A stretch of 64,000 nucleotides of DNA from Molossus alvarezi (GCA_037176705.1 CM073899.1:2914001-2978000), one strand, 5' to 3'. Shown: positions 1-11,306, counted from the stretch's first letter. The notes: generated from the sequence alone by a model not told the origin. Translations and numbers: made by a program.

Positions 1-138
1 TTCACCTTTTTCACCCATTCCCCCAACCCCCCTCCCATATGGCAACCAACAAAATGTTCGATGTATCTATGAGAATGTTTCTGTTCTACCTGTTCATTTT
101 GTTTGTAGATTCCATTGTTGATAGATATGTATTCATTG

Positions 139-1069
139 TCATTTTGTTTGTTCATATATTTTGTCTTTTTCTTCAAAAAGACACTTCATCATTTCATATA
201 ATAACGGTTTGGTGGTGATGAACTCCTTTAACTTTTTCTGGTCTGGGAAAATATATCTCCATCGATTCTAAATGACACCTTTGCAGGATAGAGGAATCTT
301 GGTTGTAGGTTCTTGCTTTTCATCACTCTGAATATTTCTTGCCACTCCCTTCTGGCCTGCAAAGTTTCTTTTGAGAAATTAGCTGACATCCTTATGGGAA
401 CTCCCTTGTAGGTAACTAACTGCTTTTCTCTTGCTCCCTTTAAGATTCTCTCTTTGTCTTGAAACTTTGGCATTTTGATGATGATGTGTCTTGGTGTGGG
501 CCTCTTGGGATTCATCTTGTTTGGGACTCTCTGTGCTTCCTGGACTTGTATGTCTGTTTCCTTCACCAAGTTAGGAAAGTTTTCTGCCATTATTGTTTCA
601 AACAGGTTTTCGATTATTTGTTCTCTCTCTTCTCCTTCTGGCACCCCCAAGATGCGAATGTTGGCACGCTTGAAGTTGTCCCAGAGGCTCCTTACACTAT
701 CCTCATTTTTTTGGATTCTTTTTTCTTTTTGCTGTTCTGATTGGGCATTTTTGCTTCCTTATATTCCAAATCAATGGTTTGCTTCTTGGATTTACGTGCT
801 CTACTATTGAATCTGTGTAAATTATTCTTTATTTCAGTTAATGCCTCCTTCATTTCTGACTGTGCATCCTTCATTTCTGACTGGTCCTTTTTTATGCTCT
901 TGAGGCCCTCACTAAGTTCACTGAGGTTCTCACTGAGTTCATTGAGTATCCTTATAAGCAGTATTTTGAACTCAGCATCAGTTAGGTTGCTTACCTCCAT
1001 TTCACTTAGTACTTTTCTTGGGGTTTTGTTCTGTTCTTTCATTTGAGACCTGTGTCTTTGTCTCCTCAT
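139..1069 (-). pseudogene. HAL1 ORF1 (L1 ORF1p-like RNA-binding protein), frameshifted
   Basis: In LINEs, ORF1p is a trimeric coiled-coil RNA-binding chaperone that packages element RNA. The N-terminal part (1069-692) starts at ATG with MRRQRHRSQMKEQ and has heptad-rich Leu/Ile segments and a repeated SEMK(D/E)A motif. An A-rich run near 700-730 breaks the frame. The RRM and C-terminal domain resume at 650-228 (GVPEGEE, FPNLVKE, RPTPRHIIIKMP, RMSANFSKETLQARR). A second frameshift near 240 follows RIDGDI. The tail then runs in another frame through YEM and an acidic FEEKDKIYEQ to a TGA at 139-141. The C terminus is therefore longer than that of the neighbouring L1 ORF1, which ends at KGLL. With its lesions ignored it would be about 310 residues. 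It is inactive as it stands. Confidence 0.8.
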
Positions 1070-1836
1070 TTTGGCTGCCTTCCTGTGTTTGTTTCAGTGT
1101 ATTACTTAACGAGAGGTATGGGGCTAGCTGAAACCCGATGCTGCTTGTTTGAAAGAATTTAGAAAAAAACCTGAAGCAGGATCCAAGACCGGCCAATCCT
1201 ATGGTTAAGCAAGTGGCAACATCTTGGGTGGGCCTGAAAGTTGGGTGGGGCAGGGCGGGGCCTCAGGGAATCAACAGGGCGGGGCAACCAGTGTGAGCCA
1301 GGTTGCTGGAGTCCCAGATATGGCTTCTGTCTGCTGCCCCAGGGAAGGGCTCACCAAAGGAACAAAGGCCTCTGACTGCACGTCTATCCTGGAGAAAGCC
1401 CCCTCTCCTGCCCTCGCTCCAAAGCCAAACAGCTCAGTTCTTCCCTGTGTGTCTCTGGTGCCCCTCAAGATGCCTCTCCGCCAAGCCCAGAGGGTGAGAG
1501 TCTGATAAGTCCGTGTGCGGGCCCTTTAAGGAGCTGCCTGGGGCTCCAGCTGCGTCAGCCTCCCTGAGCCTCAGTTCCCTCTGTTTTTTTCAGCCAGAAG
1601 TTATGGGGATTCCCTTCCTTGCACTGTAACCCTGAGCAGGGCGTCTGGTGTGGGACGGGGACCCCTCAGTCCTCAGAGAGGACTTTCCCAGCCAAGGTGT
1701 CCTCCTGATTTTTATCCACCACACGTGGGTGTGGGACCAGCCCCTCTGCCCCTCCTGCCAGTCTCCATGTGGCTACTGCTTTAATTCTGTACTTGTAGGA
1801 CTTCCATTCAGCTTGAATGATGGTTGTTCTGTAGTT
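1070..1836 (-). promoter_or_regulatory. HAL1 copy 1 5' UTR (internal promoter region)
   Basis: This GC-rich leader lies upstream of HAL1 ORF1 and is 80-90% similar by eye to 43642-44390 of the second copy. LINE 5' UTRs normally hold an internal RNA polymerase II promoter, and that role is inferred here. A junction at about 1105/1106 lacks the 567 bases present at 43075-43641 in copy 2. Short open frames across 1224-1505 are frame shadows, not genes. Confidence 0.6.
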
Positions 1837-1849
1837 TAATTGTAACTTT
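1837..1849. repeat. Target-site duplication of L1 copy A (left)
   Basis: TAATTGTAACTTT occurs here directly before the element's poly-T (antisense poly-A) and again at 7679-7691 at the element's 5' end. The two 13-bp copies are identical. The last Ts merge with the poly-T tract, so the exact right edge is uncertain by a few bases. Confidence 0.85.
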
Positions 1850-2102
1850 TTTTTTTTATGAATTTTTTATTTATGTTTTTGTTACAGATATTTTACCTTT
1901 TTACCCCATTGGCACCCCCATCCCCACCCTACCTCCGCCCCGTCACCAGCTTAGTTGTCCATGTCCATTGGTCATGCATACATGCATATAAGTTCTGTGG
2001 TTTATCTCTTCCCACCCCCCCACCCCCTCTTCTGAGGGATGTCAGTCTGTGCCCTACTTCCATGTTTCTGGGTCTACTGTATTCCTCAGACTGTTATGTT
2101 CA

Positions 2103-5100
2103 TTATATTCCGTATATAAGTGAGATCATGTGGTATTTGTCTTTTTCTGCTTAGCTTCTTTCACTTAGGATAATACTTTCCAGGTCCCTCCATGTCGTCT
2201 CAAAGGATAAGAGATCTTTGTTTCTTACCGCTGCATAGTACTCCATTGTGTATATGTACCAGAGCTTTTTTATCCATTTGTCTACTGGTGGACACTTGGG
2301 CTGTTTCCAGATCTTAGCTATTGTAAATAGTGCTGCTATGAACATGGGGGTACATATATTCTTCCTGATTGGTGTTTCAGGCTTCATAGGGTATATTCCC
2401 AGCAGTGGGATCACTGGGTCAAATGGAAGTTCAATTTTTAATTTTTTGAGGTAGCACCATATTGTTTTCCATAGTGGCTGCACCAGTCTGCATTCCCACC
2501 AACAGTGTATTAGAGTCCCCTTTTCTCCACACCCTCGCCAACACTTGTTGTTTGATAATTTGTTGATGGCGGCCATTCTGACAGGTGTGAGGTGATACCT
2601 CATTGTTGTTTTAATTTGCATCTCTCTGATGATTAGTGATGTTGAGCGTTTCTTCATATGTCTTTTGGCCATTTGTATGTCCTGTTTGGAGAGGTGTCTA
2701 TTCAGCTCCTCTGCCCATTTTTTAATTGGGTTCTTTGTATTCCTTTTGTGGAGTTGTATGAGCACTCTATATATATTGGAAATTAACCCCTTATCTGATA
2801 CATCATTGGCAATGATGTTCTCCCATACAGTGGGTTGCCTTTCCATTTTGATGATTGTTTCTTTTGCTGTGCAGAAGCTTTTTAGTTTGATGTAGTCCCA
2901 TGTGTTCATTTTCTCCTTTATTTCTGTTGCCTTAGGTGATGTATCAGTGAAAATTCTGCTCTGTATGATGTCCGAAATTTTGTTGCCTACATTTTCTTCT
3001 AGAATTTTTATGGATTCACGGGTCACATTTAAGTCTTTTATCCATTTTGAGTTTATTTTTCTCTATGGTGTAAGTTGATGGTCTAGTTTCATTTTTTTGC
3101 ATGTAGCTGTCCAATTTTCCCGGCACCATTTATTAAAGAGGCTGTCTGTACTCCACTGTATGTTCTTGCCACCTTTGTCAAATATTAATTGAGCGTATTG
3201 CCTTGGGTCCATTTCTGGGTTTTCAGTTCTGATCCACTGGTCTATATGCCTGTTCTTGTGCCAGTACCAGGTTGTTTTGGTTACAGTCGCTTTGTAGTAT
3301 AACCTGATATCTGGTATTGTGATCCCACCTACTTTGTTCTTCTTTTTCAAGATTGCTGTGGCTATTCGGGGTCTTTTTTGGTTCCATATGAACTTTTGAA
3401 GTATTTGTTCTAGTTCTATGAAATATGTCGTTGGTATTTTGATGGGGATTGCATTGAATCTATAGATTGCTTTGGGTAGTATGGACATTTTAATGATGTT
3501 AATTCTTCCAATCCATGAACAGGGTATGTGCTTCCACTTTTTTATATCTTCCTCTATTTCTTTTTTCAATGACCTGTAGTTTTCTGAAAATAGGTCCTTT
3601 ACTTCTTTGGTTAAGTTTATTCCTAGGTATTGTAATTTTTTTGGCGCGATGGTAAATGGGATTGTTTTTTCAGTTTCTCTTTCTGTGAGTTCATCATTGG
3701 TGTACAAGAATGCCGTCGATTTCTTGACGTTAATTTTGTATCCTGCTACGTTGCCAAATTCATTTATTAAGTCTAGTAGATTTTTGATGGAGTCTTTAGG
3801 GTTTTCTATGTATAATATCATGTCATCTGCAAATAATGACAGTTTCACTTCCTCCTTTCCAATTTGGATCCCTTTTATTTTTTCTTCATGTCTGATTGCT
3901 GTGGCTAAGACTTCCAGTACAATGTTAAATAAGAGTGGCGAAAGTGGACATCTCTGTCTTGTTCCTGTTCTTAATGGAAATGTTTTTAGTTTCTGTCCAT
4001 TGAGTATGATGTTGGCTGTAGGTCTTTTATATATGGCCTTTATTATGTCGAGATATGATCCCTCTATTCCTACATTGCTGAGCATTTTTTTCAGAAATGG
4101 ATGCAGGATTTTGTCGAATGCTTTATCAGCATCTATTGATATGATCATGTGGTTTTTATTCTTCATTTTGTTTATGTGGTGTATCACGTTTATTGATTTG
4201 CAAATATTGTACCAGCCTTGCATCCCTGGAATAAATCCCACTTGGTCATGGTGAATAATTTTTTTGATGTATTTCTGGATCCGATTTGCTAATATTTTGT
4301 TCAGGATTTTGGCGTCTATGTTCATCAGGGATATTGGCCTGTAGTTTTCCTTCTTCGTAGTGTCTTTTTCTGGTTTTGGAATTAGAATTATGCTGGCCTC
4401 ATAGAACGTGTTTGGAAGTCTTCCTTCTTCTTGAATTTTTTGAAATAGTTTGAGGAGAATGGGTGTTAGTTCTTTTTTGAATGTTCGGTAAAACTCCCCC
4501 GTGAAGCCATCTGGGCCTGGGTTTTTGTTTGCTGGGAGAGTCTTGATTACCTCTTCAATTTCCTTAGTTGTTATTGGCCTGTTCAAGTTTTCTATCTCTT
4601 CCGGGAATAGTTTTGGGAGACTGTGTGTTTCTAGAAATTTGTCCATTTCGCTTAGATTGTCTAATTTGTTGCCATATAGTTGTTCATAGTAGTTGTTAAT
4701 GATCTTTTGTATTTCCGTGGTGTTGGTTGTTACTTCTCCTCTTTCATTTCTGATTTTGTGTATTTGGGTTCTCTCTCTTTGTTTCTTGGTGAGTTTAGCT
4801 AAGGGTCCATCAATCTTGTTTATCTTTTCGAAAAACCAGCTCTTTGTTTCATTGATCCTTTGAATTGTTTTTTTGGTCTCTATGTCATTTATTTCTGCTC
4901 TGATCTTTACTATTTCCTTCCTTCTACTTGCTCTGGGGTTTTCTTTTTGTTTGCTTTCTAATTCTTTAAGTTGTGAGGTTAGACAGTCAATTAGAAATTT
5001 TTCTTGTTTTTTGAGGTAGGCCTGTAGTGCTATGAACTTCCCTCTCAGAACTGCTTTCGCTGCATCCCATAGATTTTGTGTTGTTGTGTGTTCATTTTCA

Positions 5101-5928
5101 TTGGTTTCCAGGAAGTTTTTAATTCCTTCCTTGATCTCCTCGGTGACCCATTCATTGTTTAATAACATGCTATTTAGCCTCCATGTGTTGAAATGTCTTT
5201 GCATGTTCTTGTTGCAATTGATTTCTAGTTTCATGCCATTGTGATCTGAGAAGATGCTTGATATGATTTCAATCTTCTTGGACTTGTAGAGATTTAGTTT
5301 GTGTCCTATCATGTGGTCTATCTTTGAGAATGTCCCATGTGCACTTGAGAAGAATGTGTATTCTGTAGTTTTGGGGTGTAATTCTCTGTAGATATCTATT
5401 AAATCCATTTGGTCTAGTGCTTCATTTAGAGTCTCTGTTTCCTTGCTAATTTTTTGCCTAGAGGATCTATCCAGTGCTGTCAATGGGGTGTTGAAGTCCC
5501 CTGCTATGATTGTATTGTTGTCGATTTCTCCTTGGAAGTCCTCCAGAAGATTTTTAATATATTTTGGTGCTCCTATATTGGGTGCATATATGTTTATCAA
5601 GGTTATATCTTCCTGTTGGATAGATCCTTTCAATATTATGTAGTGGCCGTCTCTGTCTCTAGTTATGGTCTTCATTTTGAAATCTATTTTATCAGATATG
5701 AGAATTGCTACCCCAGCTTTTTTTTTGCTTTCCATTTGCTTGGAAATTTTTTTTCCATCCCTTCACTTTCAACCTCTGTGAGTCTTTTGTTGAGAGGTGG
5801 GTCTCTTGTAAACAACATATAGATGACTCATGCTTTCTTATCCAATCAGCTACTCTGTGTCTCTTTATGGGAGCATTCAATCCATTTACGTTTAAGGTGA
5901 TTATTGATATGTACTTATTTATTGCCAT
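2103..5928 (-). pseudogene. ORF2: L1 ORF2p (endonuclease / reverse transcriptase), one frameshift and two stops
   Basis: ORF2p nicks target DNA and reverse-transcribes L1 RNA at the nick. The frame opens at ATG 5928 (MAINKYISI). The APE-type endonuclease keeps [21 protein letters not shown] and SDHNG. The reverse transcriptase keeps the catalytic FADDMILY, and the C-terminal cysteine cluster keeps C-x3-C-x7-H-x4-C ([18 protein letters not shown]). Three lesions are visible. A one-base expansion of an A run near 5720-5728 shifts the frame after residue ~70. A TAG at 3063-3065 replaces the Tyr codon seen in the copy at 53308. A TAA at 2151-2153 replaces a Gln codon found in copy B. The ancestral stop at 2103-2105 gives about 1274 residues after correcting the frameshift, matching the ~1275 of human ORF2p. 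Other domains look undamaged. Confidence 0.92.
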
Positions 5929-5973
5929 TTTTGTTTAGTGTGGTTCTATTTTTCTTCCCATTTCTACTGCTAA

Positions 5974-6855
5974 TTACAGCAGTCCTTTTAACATTTCTTG
6001 CAGTGCTGGTTTGGTGCTAATGTATTCTCTTAGCCTTTTTTTGTCTGGGAAGCTCTTTATTTGATCTTCTATTTTGAATGATAGCCTTGCTGGGTAGAGT
6101 AGTCTTGGATTCAGATTCTTGTTTTTTATGACTTTGATTACTTCATGCCAATCTCTTCTGGCCTGTAGTGTTTCTGTTGAGAAGTCAGCTGAGAGCCTTA
6201 TGGGGTTCCCTTTGTAGGTAACCTGTTGCTTATCTCTTGCTGCTTTTAGGATTCTCTCTTTGTCTTTTATTTGTGGCATTTTAATTACTATGTGTCTTGG
6301 TGTGGGCCTGTTTGGGTTCTTCTTACTTGGGACTCTCTGTGCTTCTTGAACTTGAATGCCTTCTTCCTTCACCAAATTAGGGAAGTTTTCTCTCACTATT
6401 TTTTTGAATATATTCTCTATCCCTTGCTCATTTTCTTCTTCTTCGGGGACTCCTATGATGCGAATATTATTACGTTTCCAGTTGTCCCATAGTTCTCTTA
6501 AGCTGTCTTCCTGTTTTGTAATAGTTTTTTCCTTTTGTTTTTCTGATTGGTTAATTTTTTCTACCCTGTCTTCTAATTCACTGATCCGGTCCTCAGTTTC
6601 CTCTACTCTGCTTTTTAAACCTTCCAATGTGTTTTTCATTTCTGATATATCATTTTTTATCTCTTCTTGTTGGTTTTTAATTTCCAATTGGCTTATTTTC
6701 AGTGTCTCTATGTCCTTACTCTTGCTGTTCAGCTTCCTCAAGATCATGGCTCTGAATTCTAGCTCTGTTAACATGCCTAATTGCTCCACATTGATCTCAT
6801 CTTCGGTGGAGGTCTCTTGCTCTTTCATTTGGCTTCTGTTTCTGTGTTTCACCAT
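5974..6855 (-). CDS. ORF1: L1 ORF1p, intact RNA-binding chaperone
   Basis: This open frame of 293 residues encodes the L1 nucleic-acid chaperone, a cytoplasmic RNP component that binds L1 RNA in cis. I chose the ATG at 6855 (MVKHRNRSQM). The frame also extends to a GTG at 6867, but copy B starts at the equivalent ATG. Residues ~1-50 form a variable N terminus. Residues ~55-118 form a heptad-repeat coiled coil (LEGLKSRVEETEDRISELED) for trimerisation. Residues ~127-220 form the RRM (NNIRIIGVPEEE, RPTPRHIVIKMP). Residues ~221-293 form the C-terminal domain (SADFSTETLQARR, LLYPARLSF, ending EMLKGLL). It is shorter than human ORF1p (338 residues), mainly in the N-terminal and coiled-coil part. 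It has no stops or frameshifts, unlike every other LINE frame in the window. Expression cannot be judged from sequence. Confidence 0.9.
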   Translation of the reverse strand: MVKHRNRSQMKEQETSTEDEINVEQLGMLTELEFRAMILRKLNSKSKDIETLKISQLEIKNQQEEIKNDISEMKNTLEGLKSRVEETEDRISELEDRVEKINQSEKQKEKTITKQEDSLRELWDNWKRNNIRIIGVPEEEENEQGIENIFKKIVRENFPNLVKEEGIQVQEAQRVPSKKNPNRPTPRHIVIKMPQIKDKERILKAARDKQQVTYKGNPIRLSADFSTETLQARRDWHEVIKVIKNKNLNPRLLYPARLSFKIEDQIKSFPDKKRLREYISTKPALQEMLKGLL

Positions 6856-7678
6856 TTTGGCTATCACTGTGGGCTTTGGAGCCTGTCAAGTTCTCCCTGT
6901 GGGTGTTGGTGTTCTGCTGTTTGTGGCTCCCTCTCCTGTGTTTAGATGAGCGAGGGAGGACCCAGGTTGAACACCACTGTCAAGTCTTACTTTCCTGGTT
7001 AAAGTTGCCAGCCCAGGAAGGGTACTGTTATCCTCTAGCTTTTTGCCTGGAGGCTAGCAGTCTAGGTTACTTGATGAGTTTTGGGTTGTCAGTTGATTGG
7101 AAAACTCCCTCAGGTGCTTAGCACAAGGGGATTTCCCAAGGGGGGGGCAGATGCTGGTTGTTAGTGAGCCTCAATTAGCACTTCAATGGCCCACAGGGTG
7201 GGGTTGGATCTCGGAGGGAGGGGCTGCTGCCTCTCCTCAGAGCCCTGGGAAGGAGCAATGTGGCCACCGTCCTGCGTGGCTGCCCTCATCCAAAGCTCTG
7301 AGCGCCCTCCAAACCCCGAGTGTCCCGACACAGCTCCAGTCCAGTCTGCCCTCCCTCTGCCGGAGCCCAAGGTGAGTGGCTGTGGCTGTTTCAGCCTCTG
7401 TCCCGGCTGCGCTGTGGAGCCGCCTGGGAGTGTGACCCGAGGGCGCCGCTCCCAGCTGAGGCCGCTGAGGAGCTGCCGACCGTGGGCTCCCAGCCCCGTC
7501 TCGCGCCTTCGCAAGCCTACCGGGATCGAGTCAGTGTCCCTCGTTGTATGGTCCTCGCAAGCTGCTTTTCTGTTGGTTTTTCCCGTCGATTTGTCTGTGT
7601 TATAGTTGTAATTCCAGTTTGGTTCTGGGAGACGGTCTGTGCAGCTCCGTTCACTCCGCCGCCATTTCTTCCTCTTCC
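6856..7678 (-). promoter_or_regulatory. L1 copy A 5' UTR / internal promoter
   Basis: This 823-bp leader becomes steadily richer in G+C and CpG toward its 5' end (7200-7678). It ends with GGAAGAGGAAGAAATGGCGG on the minus strand, directly against the target duplication. Copy B carries about 0.8 kb more leader beyond the equivalent point. Copy A is therefore either slightly 5'-truncated or belongs to a subfamily with a shorter promoter. Promoter function is inferred from the L1 family. Confidence 0.7.
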
Positions 7679-7691
7679 TAATTGTAACTTT
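7679..7691. repeat. Target-site duplication of L1 copy A (right)
   Basis: The second TAATTGTAACTTT copy is identical to 1837-1849. The HAL1 sequence resumes immediately after it. Confidence 0.85.
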
Positions 7692-7740
7692 GATGTGGTT
7701 TTGGGAGGACGCGATGCCGCGTTTATGTACCCGCCATCCT
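7692..7740 (-). mobile_element. HAL1 copy 1, 5' tip
   Basis: These 49 bases (gatgtggtttt...cgccatcct) match the 5' end of HAL1 copy 2 (44392-44426) and continue the HAL1 interrupted at 1849. On the minus strand the element would begin AGGATGGCGGGTAC. Both copies stop at about the same point, so this is probably the true 5' end. Confidence 0.75.
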
Positions 7741-9447
7741 GACCAGAATCACCTGTATTTTAAATGTCTGCTTAGTCTTAATTAACAGAGAGCAACAACT
7801 CAGAAATGTATATATTTAAAAAGGTGTCAGGAAGCATTCTGAAGTCTTGTGAACTAGGGTTTTATAAAAATATTATTTTGCAAAATATGGGTCACAGTTA
7901 CTGAGATTGTTTTCTGGTCCTGTTTATAATCAAGACATGTGGGGCTGATGCCTAGTGGGTAAATACATTTGTTAAGAGCTTGGTTATCACAACCCTGTGG
8001 ACAGAACAGTAGCCCAGCATTGTGAGTAGAACGACAGGGACTTTGCTGGTGGGACTCGGTCCAGCATCTTGAGATGGGAAGGTCATCGGGGATTATCCAG
8101 TTGGAGACTTGTAATCATTGGTTCTTATAATAGGAAAACAAGTGGATGAAGAAGCAGAGGTCTGAGTCATGGGTTTGAAATGAGGGGCAGGGCCCCAGCC
8201 TCCAGAAGCCAGAAAAGGCAGGAATTCGAGTCCCCGCTGCATCCCCCAGGACAAATCAACACGGCTGCACCTCCCTTTTAGCTACACCCACCCTCCCTGT
8301 TCCCCCAGAGCTGCAGAGAACTGTGCTGTTCTTAGTGTGGGGTACCCGTGTGAGGGCCCGAGGGACCCACCACAAACTGCCACGGGAATAGCCCTTCCAA
8401 AGGCCCCGTCCGGGCAATTTCATAAAAACCCTTGGTTCATGCACCAGGTGACTCCCTGCAGAGCTGCCTCTGTGTCTGGGCTGCCTTATGATTTCCAGAG
8501 AGACGTGGGCCGGATGGCTGGTCACTGCCCATCACACCGACTGAGTCCTCACGGGGCCGGTGTCCCATCGGCTAGAGCCACTCCATGTATCAACTGCCGT
8601 TGTGACTTTCTGAGGGCGTCTCCAGATACACTGGAGTTTGGGGAGACAACATCAGAAAACATGGTCTGTGAACTGTCACACGGCTCAGCACAGCCTCTCC
8701 TGGCAGTGGCCGGTGTGGTCACCTGCAGACCGGCAGGACGCCGAGCCCTGCCAGGTCCCCTGCTTCCTGCGACCACTCCGTGTCAGGGGGACAGTCTCTC
8801 TGCCCAGCGAGGGGAAGCCAGGCAATGTGCGCAGCACCGTTTCTGAAAGTCGGGGTCCATTAAGCTTGGCTTTCTTCACGGCCGTCTCCGCCCTCCGATG
8901 CGGCACTCAGGAAGACCTCAGTGGGGGCCCTGCTGGCTTTGAGGGGTTTGTACCTGGATTTAGGTGCAACAAGATGTATGAAATGCTCAGACTAGCCCAG
9001 GCTGGGCTGTGGAGACAGAGGCATGGGCATGAACGCTCGGGGCTAACTTGCCACCCACCCAGCCCCCGGGGTCCCCTGGGGTCATCTGTGTCATTCTGAA
9101 GGAGGCGGGCACAGTCCTCACTGCAAGTGAGTCAGACGTCAGGACATGGTCCCCAAGCCTCGGACACCAGCCTCTTCCCAGCGAGTGGAGCGTTTTCAGA
9201 TTTTACACGGTCAACTTGCCTTCTCGAGTTAACCTTACTGAATTATTCATCTCTACACTTTTTCAGGTATTATAACCAAAATACAAAATACTTTGAGTAC
9301 ATGTTTCTCTTGGATAGAATGAGGTTAGAAGATCCGAATTCTCTTTCACCCATAACGTGAGAGCCAGGAGGACCCAGGGAGAGCTCACTCTTACACACGC
9401 ACGGCGAGCCCACTTCCTTCTTCCTTCTAGTCATCTCCACCTGGGGT
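7741..9447. other. Gene-free DNA; one LTR-like remnant
   Basis: I see no coding potential beyond short chance frames. About 8085-8245 reads like an old MLT1/MER-type LTR remnant and is listed separately. The rest appears single-copy, rising in G+C after 8200. Confidence 0.5.
8085..8245 (+). repeat. Possible ancient MLT1/MER-type LTR remnant
   Basis: The phrases gattatccagttgg, gaagcagaggtctgagtcat and cctccagaagccagaaaaggcagg resemble the internal part of old mammalian LTRs of the MLT1 type. Recognised from memory only and strongly diverged. Confidence 0.35.
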
Positions 9448-9460
9448 TCTGCGTCTTGTT

Positions 9461-9689
9461 TTATCCTCACCTGAGGACATTTTTGCATTTATCTTCAGAT
9501 AGAGCGGGAGGGAGAGAGAGAGAGAAACATCCATGTGAGAGAGACACATCGACTGGTTGCCATCCACACCACCCCAACCAGGGCTGGGGACAAACCGCAA
9601 CCGAGGTATGTGCCCTTAGAGGGAACCGAGCCCGGGACCCTGGTCTGCAGGCCGATGCTCTGACTGCTGAGCCAGAGGGGCCAGGGCTG
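9461..9689 (-). mobile_element. Ves SINE, hairpin-tailed class
   Basis: Antisense copy. It starts with the reverse complement of the 3' hairpin (CCTCAGGTGAGG), then a (GA)n tract, and ends at the tRNA-like head (gccagaggggccagggct). Possible short target duplication TCTGCGTCT (9448-9456) / TCTGCATCT (9692-9700). Confidence 0.85.
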
Positions 9690-10064
9690 ACTCTGCATCT
9701 CACCTACATCTTCACACACTCAGCTCATGGCTCATGAAGCCTGACGGCACTCAACGGACACGTGGCTGAAAGGCGCATTGCTTCGGAGCCAGTGGGCAGA
9801 GTTGGCTCGGCCCACGTTTGAAAACCACCCTGAGGAAATTGTTTTCCATTTTTGTCATCTGCCAAAATTCCCTTCCCTAATGTCAGTGTTCTCACAGCGG
9901 TCCTCATGAAATCGTGCTCGTGAGATTTTGCCAGGTGGTCCTGCTTTTTGGGAAAGCCTTTTGTTTCACATCCTCTGCTGAAGCAGTTTCATTAGCCATG
10001 GGATATTTTTTACTAAAAATAGTAAGAATTAGCATCTAGTAATTACTAGATGAGAGAGCTTGTG

Positions 10065-10145
10065 CTAAATAACTTACATGCATTAGCGAGGTTCATGCTC
10101 ACTGTAAGTCTGTGATAATTCTGGTAGCAGCCCATCTGGTAGCTA
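10065..10145 (-). repeat. MIR-like SINE fragment
   Basis: gtgctaaataacttacatgcattag..aagtctgtgataattctggtag follows the reverse complement of the MIR 3' half. Heavily diverged. Confidence 0.4.
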
Positions 10146-10323
10146 GAAGGTTGCTTGCAGAAGTCTTTAATCAAAACCCATGCACATAAATACTCTGCCA
10201 GTGACTGCAAATTCAAACACCCAGTGGAACATAGACTACTGAAGTTGTCCGCTGTGGAGTGGCAATATGGAGTGGTGGAGACTGTGGCAAATTGTTCACA
10301 GTTTTAATGCATCTCCATTTAAA

Positions 10324-10546
10324 TTTTTTTCTTTTTTTTTTTTATTAATTTAGGAGAGAGAGGAAGGGAGAAGGAGAGAGAGATGGAAACATTTATGAGA
10401 GAGAACATGAATTGGCTGCCTCCTGCATGCCCCCCACTGGGGATCGGACCCACAACCTACCTGGTCATGTGCCCTGACCGGGAATCGAACCAGTGACCTT
10501 TTGGTGCAGGGTCAATGCTCAACCACTGAGCCACCCCGGCGGGGCA
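10324..10546 (-). mobile_element. Ves SINE, standard class
   Basis: Antisense full-length copy with a poly-T start, (GA)n tract, ccccactggggatcgg and a complete tRNA-like head ending ccaccccggcggggc. It is flanked by GCATCTCCATTTAAA (10309-10323) and GCACATCCATTTAAA (10549-10563), a 15-bp target duplication with two differences. Confidence 0.92.
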
Positions 10547-10563
10547 GTGCACATCCATTTAAA

Positions 10564-11306
10564 CTGCACACTGGACAACCAGTACATCTTCGTTCACAGG
10601 AGCTAGTTTCCAGCCTCTGTTCTGAGCTCTGCACAAATCACACTGCTTTTGTGAGCATCTACACACACACGTGCATGTCCCTCAATTCCTGTCCATCTGG
10701 TCCAAGTTCCATCGGGGAATGGGGACATTCCTGGGGCAGCATGTGAACAGAACGACACTGTCTTGTTATCCGTTCACGCTGCAGGCCTGCACGGCCCAGG
10801 CTTGTGGTCCGTCTGGTCCCAGGACAGAAGATCCTCCAGTGACTGTCTCAGGCATGGTGTGAGGCAAGGGTGGGTCATTTCCAAGGGATTCGGGATAAAG
10901 TGTATATAACTTTTGCACACAAATGTGTAAATATACACAAGGTGTTTCAGTAATACCTCTAAGTGAGACCTGTGGCAGCACTGTGCAGGGGCCGGTGGTT
11001 TCTTCAGGTGTGGAATTCCACTCAAGACGTCTTCATCGTTCAGGTGTCAACTAGCCAAGACCACTAGGGAAAGGTGCGTTAACTTGTTTGATTAAGCAAG
11101 CAATGTATGTTTGTGAATTAATACAATATTTCCAGATCTATTTAATTAAGTCATCACTTCTCAAACATCTCTAAGAGTTCTCATGTTAGTTGATAAGTTA
11201 ATTTGATAGGTTACTAAGGTCTCTTGTCTAATTTCCATGACGTTGAGTGTGTGATGTATAAGTTCTATTTGTCTGTCTTGCACTGACTGTGCAGATATAA
11301 ACTGAA
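10564..11306. other. Gene-free DNA
   Basis: I see no gene or recognisable repeat. It is AT-rich toward 11100-11250, immediately before the large minisatellite. Confidence 0.45.

Larger units (their letters stand above)
1..1849 (-). mobile_element. HAL1-type (ORF1-only) LINE, copy 1, main part
   Basis: This is an antisense LINE that carries an L1-like ORF1 but goes directly from ORF1 into a 3' UTR, with no ORF2. That is the layout of half-L1 (HAL1) elements. Reading on the minus strand, a 5' UTR occupies about 1849-1070, ORF1 runs from 1069 to 139, and the 3' UTR continues past the window start. Its 5' tip is displaced to 7692-7740 by an inserted L1. It aligns along its whole length with the element at 41773-44426, except for 567 bases of 5' UTR that only the second copy has. 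Seen directly: ORF1 homology and co-linearity of the two copies. The HAL1 name is my classification. It could equally be a bat-specific ORF1-only derivative of L1. Confidence 0.8.
1850..7678 (-). mobile_element. LINE-1 copy A, essentially full length, nested in HAL1
   Basis: This is a 5.83-kb antisense L1. On the minus strand it has a 5' UTR (7678-6856), ORF1 (6855-5974), a 45-nt spacer, ORF2 (5928 to an ancestral stop at 2103-2105), a 3' UTR and an A tail. Identical 13-bp target duplications (1837-1849 and 7679-7691) show a single retrotransposition event into the 5' UTR of a HAL1 element. The sequence at the inferred first-strand nick is TC|AAAG, close to the L1 endonuclease preference TT|AAAA. 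ORF1 is open and ORF2 has only three lesions, so this is a fairly young insertion, though no longer autonomous. Confidence 0.93.

Noticed and set aside
6856..6867. Extended ORF1 start at 6867
   Set aside because: The codon is GTG. The ATG at 6855 matches the start in copy B and gives a normal L1 ORF1.
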